NCBI GenBank assembly: GCA_022782405.1
Contig: JALFNK010000009.1
Coordinates: 1 to 64,000, forward strand
From: Alistipes sp.
GTDB taxonomy: Bacteria > Bacteroidota > Bacteroidia > Bacteroidales > Rikenellaceae
Direction: 5' to 3'
DNA: 64,000 nucleotides
Shown: positions 53,134 to 61,118 of the stretch, piece after piece
Position numbering within the stretch: position 1 is the stretch's first letter
Layout of the letters: each line of letters begins with the position of its first letter
Notes under the pieces: generated by a model
Told to the model about the DNA's origin: nothing
The model's input: only the letters and a program-made list of their open reading frames with translations
The model's database searches: none
Made by a program: the position numbers and the translations under genes

Positions 53134-53649
53134 ATGAAGTTGAAAACAATTGTACTGCTGGCGGCTTTCGCGCTCACGGCATCGGTCGCCGGAGCTCAGG
53201 AATCCCGTAAGGTGGAGAACGTCGATCTGCTCGATCTGAACGGGAAACCCGCCAAACTCCCCTATTTCGGAGAAAAACACCTTATGATATTTTATGTGGA
53301 TCCCGACCGCCACAAGCAGAACGAGGATTTCACGATCGAACTCGAGGAGAATCACCGCGCCCAAAGCGACCGCATATACGGTTTCGGCGTGATGAATCTC
53401 AAGGATGCCCCGATGATTCCCAACGGAATGGCCCGAAATATGGCCCGCAAGCGCACCGAAAAGAACGGGGCCACGGTATTGGCGGACGAAAACCGTACGC
53501 TCTCTACGGCATGGGGGCTGGGTGATTGCAACAACAAGTTCGTGCTTCTGTTCGTAACGAAGGAGGGGGAGCTGGTCTTCATGCGAAAAGGCGAACTTTC
53601 CGAGGCGGACAAGGAGGCATTTTACAAGGTGCTCGATCAGTACCGGTAA
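53134..53649 (+). CDS. Secreted thioredoxin-fold-like protein (YtfJ-like)
   Basis: The 171-residue protein has a signal peptide (about 1-21, ending AGAQ). The mature part looks like the YtfJ branch of thioredoxin-like proteins: LLDLNGKPAKLPYFGEKHLMIFYVDPDRHKQNEDF, then GDCNNKFVLLFVTKEGELVFMRKG. It has a single Cys, so it is not a CxxC oxidoreductase. Function unknown. It is the first gene of a three-gene operon; the Omp85-like gene begins 3 bases after its stop. Confidence 0.65.
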   Translation: MKLKTIVLLAAFALTASVAGAQESRKVENVDLLDLNGKPAKLPYFGEKHLMIFYVDPDRHKQNEDFTIELEENHRAQSDRIYGFGVMNLKDAPMIPNGMARNMARKRTEKNGATVLADENRTLSTAWGLGDCNNKFVLLFVTKEGELVFMRKGELSEADKEAFYKVLDQYR

Positions 53650-53652
53650 TGT

Positions 53653-54894
53653 ATGCTGGCCCGAATCGCCGTACTTCTTCTTGCGGTACTCTGCACCGTT
53701 GCGACGGTCCGGTCGGCTGAATGTTTCCACCTGCCCGGCTGCGATACGTTGCTGTATGCCGACATTCCTGCTGCGGAATATGCCGGTAATTCGACCGTTG
53801 CGGCCGTTTCATCCAATACGGTGGATACGGTGAAAAAGCGGGACGGCTTCGTCCGCCGCATCATCCGCTATTTCGGAAGTTCGAATGTCGATAGGACCTT
53901 CGAAAAGAAGATCGATTTCTCATTTGCCGGCGGCCCCAGCTTCTCGAAAAATACGAGCCTCGGTATCGGACTGCTCGCTGCGGGGCTTTACCGTGTGGAC
54001 CGTACGGACTCGGTAACCGTGCCATCGGATGTCTCGCTCTTCGTAAACGCTTCGATTACGGGATTCTATGCCGTGGGCGTTTCGGGAAATACGCTCTTCG
54101 ACCGGGGCAACCAGCGGGTGGTCTATACGCTCATGTTCTCCTCGGCGCCCAGCAGTTTCTGGGGAATCGGTTACGATGCCGGGCGTTACAATCCCGAAAG
54201 CACCTACTCCGAAAAACGATATACGATCGAGGCGAGCTATCTGCACAGGATTATTTCGAAACTGTACGTCGGCGGGGTTTTCAGCTTCGACTATGTACGG
54301 GGACTGAAGTTTACCCAACCAGCTTATCTCAATGGAGAGAAAGAGCGCTATACCGCCACGGGTATCGGCGCCGTCGTCGAGTTCGATTCGCGCGACTTTA
54401 TTCCCAATCCCTATCGGGGCGTTTATGTGAGTCTGAAGGAGCAGTTCTTTCCCAAGGGCCTCGGTAATTGCGAGCGGTCGCTTTGGCGAACGACCTTTAC
54501 GGCCGATTACTACCAGCGTCTGTGGAAAGGCGGTATCCTTGCCTCGGATCTCCATGCGATTTTCAATTCCGAAGGAACGCCCTGGCCGATGCTGGCTCGC
54601 ATGGGTGGCAGTCAGCGCATGCGCGGATATTACCTGGGCCGTTATACGGACAATGACATGATCACCTTCCAGGTTGAGTTGCGGCAGCGGATCTGGCGAC
54701 GTATCGGCTGTACGGTCTGGGGCGGTGCGGGTAACGTTTTCCCGTCAATCGACCGCTTCGACTGGTCGCATACGTTGCCCAACTACGGCGTGGGACTCCG
54801 GTGGGAGTTCAAAAAACAGGTCAATGTCCGCATGGATTACGGCATGGGCAAGAATACGAGCGGCTTCATGTTGAGTATCAACGAGGCGTTCTGA
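53653..54894 (+). CDS. Omp85/BamA-type barrel protein without POTRA domains
   Basis: The 413-residue protein has a signal peptide (about 1-22), a short linker of about 50 residues, and then a D15/Bac_surface_Ag-type barrel to the end. The phrase LARMGGSQRMRGYYLGRYTD is the L6-type VRGY/F motif of Omp85 proteins, and DSRDFIPNPYRGVYVSL is typical too. No POTRA repeats fit before the barrel, so it is not BamA. Similar lone barrels are common in Bacteroidetes and may move lipids or proteins. It lies between the YtfJ-like and phosphoethanolamine transferase genes. Confidence 0.85.
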   Translation: MLARIAVLLLAVLCTVATVRSAECFHLPGCDTLLYADIPAAEYAGNSTVAAVSSNTVDTVKKRDGFVRRIIRYFGSSNVDRTFEKKIDFSFAGGPSFSKNTSLGIGLLAAGLYRVDRTDSVTVPSDVSLFVNASITGFYAVGVSGNTLFDRGNQRVVYTLMFSSAPSSFWGIGYDAGRYNPESTYSEKRYTIEASYLHRIISKLYVGGVFSFDYVRGLKFTQPAYLNGEKERYTATGIGAVVEFDSRDFIPNPYRGVYVSLKEQFFPKGLGNCERSLWRTTFTADYYQRLWKGGILASDLHAIFNSEGTPWPMLARMGGSQRMRGYYLGRYTDNDMITFQVELRQRIWRRIGCTVWGGAGNVFPSIDRFDWSHTLPNYGVGLRWEFKKQVNVRMDYGMGKNTSGFMLSINEAF

Positions 54895-54922
54895 CGGTTG
54901 AGTTAGCGAGAATGAACGGCGT

Positions 54923-56635
54923 ATGAGTGCGAAAACCGATAATATGCTCCGACATCGGGCTGTGAAGACCCGCAGTCGTTTTACAACGTTGCTGACGGTC
55001 TATTTCTTCGTGGCGCTGATTATTCCGAATTGTATATTGGCCAATACGGAACCTTATTCGGTGTGGACCGTCGAGGCGTTGATTCTCATGCCGCTGGGCT
55101 TTTATATGATGTGGAGCGTGGCACTCCGCCGTTCGGGTGTGATGATCTGGCTGGCTTTTCCGTTCATCTTCTTCTGCGCCTTCCAGATCGTGCTGCTCTA
55201 CCTGTTCGGGAATTCGGTCATAGCCACCGACATGTTCACGAATATCCTGACGACCAATCCCGGTGAGGCGGGTGAGTTGCTGGGCAATATCTATCCGGCT
55301 GTGATCATCGTATGTGTCATGTATCTACCGTTGCTGTGGCTTGCAGCCCGTGAGATCGGTCTCAAACGATACATATCGCGTACGACGCGCATGAATGTCG
55401 GGCTTACGGGAGCGGCGATCTTCGCTGTCGGCCTGCTGGCTCTGTGGCCCGCCTATGCCGTCAGTGAGGAGAAACATGTGCTGCGGGACGAGATCTTCCC
55501 GCTGAATGCCATCTATAACCTCGGATTGAGCGGCTCGGAATTCCGCAAGGTCCACAATTTCGAAAAAACTTCCGAGGGTTTCACCTTCGAACCCGTACGG
55601 ACGGCCGAGGCTCCGGGGCGCGAAGTTTACATCTATGTGATCGGAGAGGCGGCGCGCGCGATGAACTGGCAGCTCTACGGATACGACCGCGAAACGAATC
55701 CCGAACTCGCAAAGATCGAGGATCTCGTGGTGTTCCGCAACATGCTCACGCAGAGCAATACGACACACAAAAGCGTGCCGCTGATCCTCTCGTCGGTTCG
55801 TACTGACGAACACGAGGAGCTTTTCCGGCGCAAAGGTCTGCCAGCGCTCTTCAATGAGGCGGGATTCGATACCTGGTTCATATCCAACCAGTCGCGGCAG
55901 GGCGCCATGATCGACAACCTGGCCCACGATGCCCGGCATCTGATCTATATCCGTTCGCCCCGATACGACATGCAGCTGCTCGACGAGGTTCGCAAGATCC
56001 TCGAGAAGAGCGATTCGAAAAAACTGCTGCTTATACTCCACTGCTACGGATCGCATTTCAGCTACCATCAGCGTTATCCGCGAGAATTTGCCCATTTCAG
56101 GCCCGACACGGATGTGGCGATCGCTCGCCAGAACCGTGAGATGCTGGTCAATGCCTACGACAATTCGATCCGTTATACGGACCATTTTCTGGCGCAGACG
56201 ATCGATTATCTCCGTTCGCTCGAGGATACCTCTTCTGCCCTGCTCTATTGTGCCGACCATGGGGAGGATCTGATCGACGACGATCGGGACCGATTCCTGC
56301 ATGCATCGCCCACGACGACGGCCTACCAGCTTTATGTCGCCTCGCTGGCCTGGTTCTCGGACGCCTATCGGCGGAATTTTCCCGAAAAGGTGGCCGCTGC
56401 CATGGCGAACGAGACGGCTCCGGCCACGACGCATGCCCTGTTCCATACGATGGCCGACATGGCATCGATTCGGGGCCGTTTCATCGTACGCGAGGCGTCG
56501 CTTGTCTGCGGCGATTATGATCGGAAGGCTCCGCGCCGTTATCTGAACGACCATAATGAAGCCGTGCCATATCGGAAAACGGGACTTATGCTTCAGGATA
56601 TGGAGGTATTCCGCCGTTACGGGATCGAACCGTGA
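54923..56635 (+). CDS. Phosphoethanolamine transferase (EptA-like sulfatase family)
   Basis: The 570-residue protein has about five N-terminal membrane segments (to about 180) and a periplasmic alkaline-phosphatase-like domain. VIGEAARAMNWQLYGYDR opens the domain; the nucleophile is T280 or T281 in SNTTHKSVPLILSS; CADHGEDL carries zinc ligands, and a later His in FLHASPTT completes the site. Such enzymes transfer phosphoethanolamine to lipid A or core sugars and can reduce sensitivity to cationic peptides. It starts 28 bases after the Omp85-like gene, ending the operon. Confidence 0.9.
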   Translation: MSAKTDNMLRHRAVKTRSRFTTLLTVYFFVALIIPNCILANTEPYSVWTVEALILMPLGFYMMWSVALRRSGVMIWLAFPFIFFCAFQIVLLYLFGNSVIATDMFTNILTTNPGEAGELLGNIYPAVIIVCVMYLPLLWLAAREIGLKRYISRTTRMNVGLTGAAIFAVGLLALWPAYAVSEEKHVLRDEIFPLNAIYNLGLSGSEFRKVHNFEKTSEGFTFEPVRTAEAPGREVYIYVIGEAARAMNWQLYGYDRETNPELAKIEDLVVFRNMLTQSNTTHKSVPLILSSVRTDEHEELFRRKGLPALFNEAGFDTWFISNQSRQGAMIDNLAHDARHLIYIRSPRYDMQLLDEVRKILEKSDSKKLLLILHCYGSHFSYHQRYPREFAHFRPDTDVAIARQNREMLVNAYDNSIRYTDHFLAQTIDYLRSLEDTSSALLYCADHGEDLIDDDRDRFLHASPTTTAYQLYVASLAWFSDAYRRNFPEKVAAAMANETAPATTHALFHTMADMASIRGRFIVREASLVCGDYDRKAPRRYLNDHNEAVPYRKTGLMLQDMEVFRRYGIEP

Positions 56636-56661
56636 ATGAGTACGGGCCGATACCAGAATAC

Positions 56662-56692
56662 AAAAAAAGCCGTCAAGAATGACGGCTTTTTT
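56662..56692. terminator. Bidirectional terminator
   Basis: AAAAAAAGCCGTC pairs with GACGGCTTTTTT across a 6-base loop. It lies between the convergent phosphoethanolamine transferase and H1-like genes. Confidence 0.93.
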
Positions 56693-56713
56693 CGTTCTCT
56701 CTCGTTCGAAATG

Positions 56714-56887
56714 TTATTTCGAAGCCTCAACCGAAACCTTGCGGAACTCCTTCATCAGTTTCGAAAGTTCGAGAGCGGATTTGCGGGCACGGGTTCCGGC
56801 AGCCTTGTTGCCTTTCTCAACCTGTGCAGCTGCATTGGCTGCGAATACCGCAAATTCGGCATTGATCTTTTCTACCAATTCTTTCAT
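56714..56887 (-). CDS. Histone H1-like small basic protein
   Basis: The minus strand encodes a 57-residue protein beginning M-K-E-L-V-E-K-I-N and ending V-S-V-E-A-S-K. The central and C-terminal parts are rich in Lys, Arg and Ala (KGNKAAGTRARKSALELSK), as in the Bacteroidetes histone H1-like/Hc1 family of short DNA-binding proteins. It is predicted to be a single helix-turn-helix-like coil that binds the nucleoid. A TATCTTTG box lies 35 bases upstream and a strong terminator follows the stop. Codon use is ordinary for the window. Confidence 0.85.
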   Translation of the reverse strand: MKELVEKINAEFAVFAANAAAQVEKGNKAAGTRARKSALELSKLMKEFRKVSVEASK

Positions 56888-56921
56888 GACTGTAAATAAT
56901 TTTTTGGGTTTGTTATCGACA

Positions 56922-56929
56922 CAAAGATA
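56922..56929 (-). promoter_or_regulatory. -7 box of the H1-like gene
   Basis: CAAAGATA on the plus strand is TATCTTTG on the minus strand, an exact consensus match. Confidence 0.6.
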
Positions 56930-57112
56930 AATAAATAATCTAAAAAACAGCGAGCAAGGGAATGAAAAAACGTTTTTAGTCGAAAAAAAACATCTTTTTT
57001 ATTGGCGTAATTGCCGGGCAAATCCACTTGTCTTCTTTTTGGAAGGTTTTCCCATGCCGCAGCTTTTATGCGGAAGCGGTATCTGCATTCGCAGAATACC
57101 CGATTCTGGGGA

Positions 57113-57143
57113 TTGCGCGTATGGGGGTAAAATCGTATATTTG
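57113..57143 (+). promoter_or_regulatory. Promoter of feoAB
   Basis: TTG (57113-57115) and TATATTTG (57136-57143) are 20 bases apart, with the ATG 26 bases after the -7 box. No iron-box was recognised. Confidence 0.65.
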
Positions 57144-57168
57144 CAGCCGAAAATCACCCTATCCGAAT

Positions 57169-59667
57169 ATGCGTCTTTCCGAATTGAAAACCGGTGAAGC
57201 AGCCACTATCGTCAAGGTAACGGGACACGGTGGCTTCCGACGCCGCATCATGGAGATGGGATTCGTCCGCGGTCAGCGCGTAGAGGTCATTCTGAATGCG
57301 CCGCTGAAGGATCCGATCGAATACAAAATCATGGGATACGACATCTCGCTCCGGCGCAGCGAAGCCGACATGGTCATCGTGCTCTCCGACAGCGAAGCCA
57401 ACAGCTATTTGGCCGAACAGGAACGGTTGGCCGGCAGCGAAGGCGGAACCTTCTCCGGGGGGACCGATGTGCAGGGACCGGATTCGCGACCGGCGACGGT
57501 CGATGAGGCCGTGGCGCGCAGCAGCCGTACGATCTCCGTGGCGCTGGTCGGAAATCCCAACAGCGGCAAGACGTCGCTTTTCAATGCCGTGTCGGGCGGC
57601 CACGAGCATGTGGGCAACTACAGCGGCGTTACGGTGGATGCCAAGCTCGGCTTCCGCGAATACCGCGGCTACCGTTTCGAGATTACGGACCTGCCCGGAA
57701 CCTATGCCCTGACGGCCTATACGCCCGAGGAGCGTTATGTCCGGCACCATATCGCCACAAAGACCCCCGACGTAATCATCAATACGGTCGTGGCCTCGAA
57801 TCTCGAGCGCAACCTCTATCTGACGACCGAACTCATCGACATCAACCCGCGGATCGTCGTGGCGCTCAATATGTACGATGAACTCGAAAAAAGCGGTGCG
57901 AAACTCGATTACGAGAATCTCGGACGTATGCTGGGCGTTCCGATGGTTCCGGTCCAGGCACGCAACAACCGCGGTATCGAAACGTTGCTCGACACGGTGA
58001 TCGACGTTTTCGAGAACCGCGACGACCGTGTGCGCCATATCCATATCAATATGGGCACCGTGATCGAAGAGGGGCTGAGGCGGCTGAACGGCGATATGAG
58101 CGAACACCGCGGAGAGCTTCCCAAGGCCTTCCCGCCCCGCTACTATGCCCTCAAACTGCTCGAAGGCGACCGACAGATCGAGGAGATGCTGCACGAAGCA
58201 CCCCACTATGCCTCGTGGATAGCGATCCGCGACCGGGAGGCCCGCCGCATCAACGAGGCGCTGGGCGAGGACATAGAGACGGCCTTTGCCGATCAGAAGT
58301 ACGGCTTCATACAGGGTGCCTTGAAGGAGACCTATGTTCCCGGACAGCGCGAGCAGGTTACGGCGACGAGCCTGATCGACACCTTCGTTACGCACAAGTT
58401 GTGGGGCTTTCCGATCTTTTTCGCCCTCATGTGGCTCATGTTCTGGTGTACGTTCAGCCTTGGGGCCTATCCCCAGGAGTGGATCGATACGCTGGTGGGC
58501 TGGATCGGCGCCGGAGCGGATGCCCTGCTGCCCGAGGGGGCTCTGCGCGACATGATCTCGGACGGCGTGATCGGCGGCGTGGGTGCGGTGATCGTCTTCC
58601 TGCCGCAGATCATGATCCTCTACCTGTTCATCTCCTTCCTCGAGGATTCGGGCTATCTGGCGCGCGCAGCCTTCATCATGGACCGCGTCATGCACCGCAT
58701 CGGTCTCCACGGAAAATCCTTTATCCCGATGATCATGGGCTTCGGCTGCAATGTCCCGGCCATCATGGCCACCCGGACAATCGAAAGCCGCAGCAGCCGG
58801 TTGATCACCATCCTGATCACCCCCTTCATGTCGTGCAGCGCGCGGCTGCCGATCTACATTCTGCTGACCGGGACCTTCTTCCCCGGGCATGCCGGCCTGG
58901 TGATGGCCGGGCTATACCTGCTTGGAATTCTGCTGGCGGTCGTAACGGCCCGGCTCATGCGCCGCTTCTTCTATCCCGAGGACGAGACGCCCTTCGTCAT
59001 GGAGCTTCCGCCCTACCGCATGCCTACCTGGAAGACCACCCTCTCGCACATGTGGGACAAGTGCGCGCAGTATCTGCGCAAGATGGGCGGCATGATCCTC
59101 ATCGCCTCGATCCTTGTGTGGTTTTTGAGCTACTATCCCCGTGAAGAGTCCGCTGCCGCCCCGTCGGCCACGAATTACGAAAACTCCTACCTGGGACGGA
59201 TCGGTCAGGCCTGTGAGCCGGTCTTCACGCCGCTGGGCCTGAACTGGAAATCCGGCGTGGCGCTGCTTTCGGGCATCTCGGCCAAGGAGATTGTCGTTTC
59301 GACACTCGGCGTGCTCTATGCCGGCGAGGAGACATCGGCTGCAACAACAGTCGCCGGCACTGCGGACGTAACGGTCGCTGCGGCCGATACCGAAGCCGGA
59401 GCTGCGGCCGGTTCCGAATCCGGGACGGTATCCGGAGAGGATGCCGAGCGGACACTCGGGCAGCGGTTGCTCGCCAGCGGCGACTTCACGACAGCCTCGG
59501 CGCTCGGACTGCTCGTCTTCATCCTGCTCTACGTTCCCTGTATCGCGACGGTGGCAGCCATCGGTTCGGAGGCCGGATGGCGCTGGGCTGCGGCGTCGGT
59601 CATCTACAATACGGCCGTGGCGTGGGTCGTGGCGTGGGTGGTCTATCACATAGCCTTGCTTTTCTGA
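57169..59667 (+). CDS. feoB: Ferrous iron transporter, FeoA-FeoB fusion
   Basis: The 832-residue protein joins a FeoA SH3-like domain (about 1-75, RLSELKTGEAATIVKV, MEMGFVRGQRVEV) to FeoB. The FeoB G domain begins near 122 with GNPNSGKTSLFNAVSG (G1), DLPGTYALTAYTPEE (G3) and NMYDE (G4). The membrane part has two Gate-like repeats (EDSGYLARAAFIMDR with MGFGCNVPAIMATRTIE, and the later AKEIVVSTLGVLY). Between the last Gate and the final segments is an Ala/Thr/Glu-rich loop of about 45 residues. It takes up Fe(II) across the inner membrane. A 50-residue Cys-rich gene overlaps its stop by one base. Confidence 0.95.
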   Translation: MRLSELKTGEAATIVKVTGHGGFRRRIMEMGFVRGQRVEVILNAPLKDPIEYKIMGYDISLRRSEADMVIVLSDSEANSYLAEQERLAGSEGGTFSGGTDVQGPDSRPATVDEAVARSSRTISVALVGNPNSGKTSLFNAVSGGHEHVGNYSGVTVDAKLGFREYRGYRFEITDLPGTYALTAYTPEERYVRHHIATKTPDVIINTVVASNLERNLYLTTELIDINPRIVVALNMYDELEKSGAKLDYENLGRMLGVPMVPVQARNNRGIETLLDTVIDVFENRDDRVRHIHINMGTVIEEGLRRLNGDMSEHRGELPKAFPPRYYALKLLEGDRQIEEMLHEAPHYASWIAIRDREARRINEALGEDIETAFADQKYGFIQGALKETYVPGQREQVTATSLIDTFVTHKLWGFPIFFALMWLMFWCTFSLGAYPQEWIDTLVGWIGAGADALLPEGALRDMISDGVIGGVGAVIVFLPQIMILYLFISFLEDSGYLARAAFIMDRVMHRIGLHGKSFIPMIMGFGCNVPAIMATRTIESRSSRLITILITPFMSCSARLPIYILLTGTFFPGHAGLVMAGLYLLGILLAVVTARLMRRFFYPEDETPFVMELPPYRMPTWKTTLSHMWDKCAQYLRKMGGMILIASILVWFLSYYPREESAAAPSATNYENSYLGRIGQACEPVFTPLGLNWKSGVALLSGISAKEIVVSTLGVLYAGEETSAATTVAGTADVTVAAADTEAGAAAGSESGTVSGEDAERTLGQRLLASGDFTTASALGLLVFILLYVPCIATVAAIGSEAGWRWAAASVIYNTAVAWVVAWVVYHIALLF

Positions 59668-59819
59668 TGGCCTCCTGGCAGGATTATGCGGTATGGGTTG
59701 TCGTGCTGGCGGCCGCTGCGGAGGCTTTGCGGCGCCTCGTGAAGTGTTTCCGCAAGGGACGTGGTGGGTGTGCGTCGTGCGCATCGGCAAATTGCCCGCT
59801 CAAAAGGATGAAAAAATAA
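59667..59819 (+). CDS. FeoB-associated Cys-rich membrane protein
   Basis: The 50-residue protein has one membrane segment (about 6-20) and a short basic, Cys-rich tail (KCFRKGRGGCASCASANC, four Cys). This matches the small FeoB-associated Cys-rich proteins (pfam12669 type), which take the place of FeoC in many Bacteroidetes. It likely binds FeoB at the membrane and may bind metal or an iron-sulfur cluster. It overlaps the feoB stop by one base (TGATG). Confidence 0.85.
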   Translation: MASWQDYAVWVVVLAAAAEALRRLVKCFRKGRGGCASCASANCPLKRMKK

Positions 59820-59828
59820 AAAAAGCGC

Positions 59829-59836
59829 TATATTTG
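59829..59836 (+). promoter_or_regulatory. Possible -7 box upstream of lrgA (TATATTTG)
   Basis: This exact TAnnTTTG match is 111 bases upstream of the lrgA ATG, without a -33 TTG. A strong terminator lies 31 bases downstream of it. Confidence 0.4.
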
Positions 59837-59867
59837 CCGCCCGAAAACGACGGCAAGGCACGCATCG

Positions 59868-59898
59868 CTCCGAGGCCGCAACGGCCTCGGAGTTTTTT
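59868..59898 (+). terminator. Terminator between feo genes and lrgA
   Basis: CTCCGAGGCCG (59868-59878) pairs perfectly with CGGCCTCGGAG (59882-59892), loop CAA, followed by TTTTTT. It can end the feo transcript but also lies between a -7 box and lrgA. Confidence 0.92.
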
Positions 59899-59947
59899 GT
59901 CCGGTTTTACGCCGGTCGTGCGCTCCCTGTCCCGAAAACCTGCATAT

Positions 59948-60319
59948 ATGACGGGACTCTTCTACATCCTTTTTTTCTGGTTGGCGGGCAATGCCCTGAG
60001 CCTGCTGACGGGCGGCTATGTCTCGGGAAACATCATCGGCATGATCCTGCTCTTCGCCGCCCTCTGCCTGCATTGGGTCCCGGCCGACCGCGTGCGTCCG
60101 GCGGCCCGCTTCCTGCTCGGATCGATGGCCCTCTTTTTCGTGCCCTACGGCGTGGGCCTCATGGTCTCCTACCGCGTGATTCTCGAAAACCTCTGGGCCA
60201 TTCTCGTCTCGGGGATCGTCTCGACCGTTCTCGTGATCTTCGTTACCGGAAAGACTTTCCAAAGCCTGAACCGCCGCGCTCGCCTGCGGCATATCAAACA
60301 CCTGCGCCATGCTGAATGA
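59948..60319 (+). CDS. lrgA: LrgA/CidA family membrane protein
   Basis: The 123-residue protein has four membrane segments and the LrgA pattern (FWLAGNALSLLTGGYVSGNIIGMILLF, then FLLGSMALFFVPYGVGLM). LrgA/CidA are holin-like proteins; in Staphylococcus LrgAB affects murein hydrolase activity, and in other bacteria homologues take part in pyruvate or glycolate transport. The ATG at 59948 begins the conserved region. It overlaps lrgB by 11 bases. Confidence 0.9.
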   Translation: MTGLFYILFFWLAGNALSLLTGGYVSGNIIGMILLFAALCLHWVPADRVRPAARFLLGSMALFFVPYGVGLMVSYRVILENLWAILVSGIVSTVLVIFVTGKTFQSLNRRARLRHIKHLRHAE

Positions 60320-61004
60320 TTTTCTTCATACGGACCTCTTCCTGCTGACGCTCACCGTCGGCCTCTATTGTGTCGGGGGATATGTCTACCGCCGCGTGCA
60401 TACGCCGCTGCTCCACCCCGTACTGCTGACCTTTGTCGCCGTGATCGTCTTTCTCCGATGTGCGGGAATCGACTACGATCGCTATCGTGAGGCAACCGGC
60501 ATTCTGAACTTCGCACTCGGCATGTCGGTCGTGGCCCTCGGATACCTGCTCTATGAACAGATTGAACGGTTGCGCGGCAGTCTGCTTCCCGTCGGAGCCG
60601 CAACACTGGCCGGCTGTTTCGTGGGTGTATTGAGTGTCGTCTACATCGCCATGGCCTTCGGTACCGAACGGCAGATCCTGACCTCGATCGCCCCGAAATC
60701 GGTTACCGTACCCATTGCCGTGTCGGTCGTGGGCCCGCTGGGCGGCAATGTCTCGGTAACCTCCGTGGTGGTCTTCTGTGTCGGGATCTTCGGCAGCATC
60801 TTCGGCGAGTGGATTCTCGGACGCTGCGGCGTGCGCGATCCCGAGGCGCGCGGTTTCGCACTCGGCGCTGCGGCCCATGGCATCGGAACGGCCCGCGCCA
60901 TCGAGATCGGTGCCGTCGAAGGGGCCTTGAGCGGTCTTGCCATGGCCCTCATGGGTCTGGCTACGGCCCTCTTTCTGCCGCTCATCGAGCGCTATCTCTA
61001 CTGA
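60309..61004 (+). CDS. lrgB: LrgB family membrane protein
   Basis: The 231-residue protein has about six to eight membrane segments and the LrgB hallmark TSIAPKSVTVPIAVSVVGPLGGN and GFALGAAAHGIGTARAIEIG. It is the partner of LrgA and possibly forms a transport channel for small acids. The start lies inside the last codons of lrgA, which indicates coupling. The downstream AspT-like gene has its own -7 box. Confidence 0.93.
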   Translation: MLNDFLHTDLFLLTLTVGLYCVGGYVYRRVHTPLLHPVLLTFVAVIVFLRCAGIDYDRYREATGILNFALGMSVVALGYLLYEQIERLRGSLLPVGAATLAGCFVGVLSVVYIAMAFGTERQILTSIAPKSVTVPIAVSVVGPLGGNVSVTSVVVFCVGIFGSIFGEWILGRCGVRDPEARGFALGAAAHGIGTARAIEIGAVEGALSGLAMALMGLATALFLPLIERYLY

Positions 61005-61072
61005 TCCGCCGCAGGCACTCCGTTTCGCGTGCTTTTGGGTGAGGAAAATTTTTAAAATTCTGTAAGAAATGC

Positions 61073-61080
61073 TACTTTTG
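61073..61080 (+). promoter_or_regulatory. -7 box of the AspT/YidE-type gene (TACTTTTG)
   Basis: TACTTTTG matches TAnnTTTG and is 38 bases upstream of the ATG. An A/T-rich TTTTT at 61049-61053, 19 bases earlier, might act as -33. Confidence 0.5.
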
Positions 61081-61118
61081 CAACATCTTACACCCTTGAG
61101 CATCAAAATCGGTCTTTT

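Larger units (their letters stand above)
56888..57168. other. 281-base divergent region, H1-like gene / feoAB
   Basis: It contains the minus-strand promoter of the H1-like gene (56922-56929), A/T-rich sequence to about 57005, and the feoAB promoter (57113-57143). No further gene is convincing. Confidence 0.6.
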
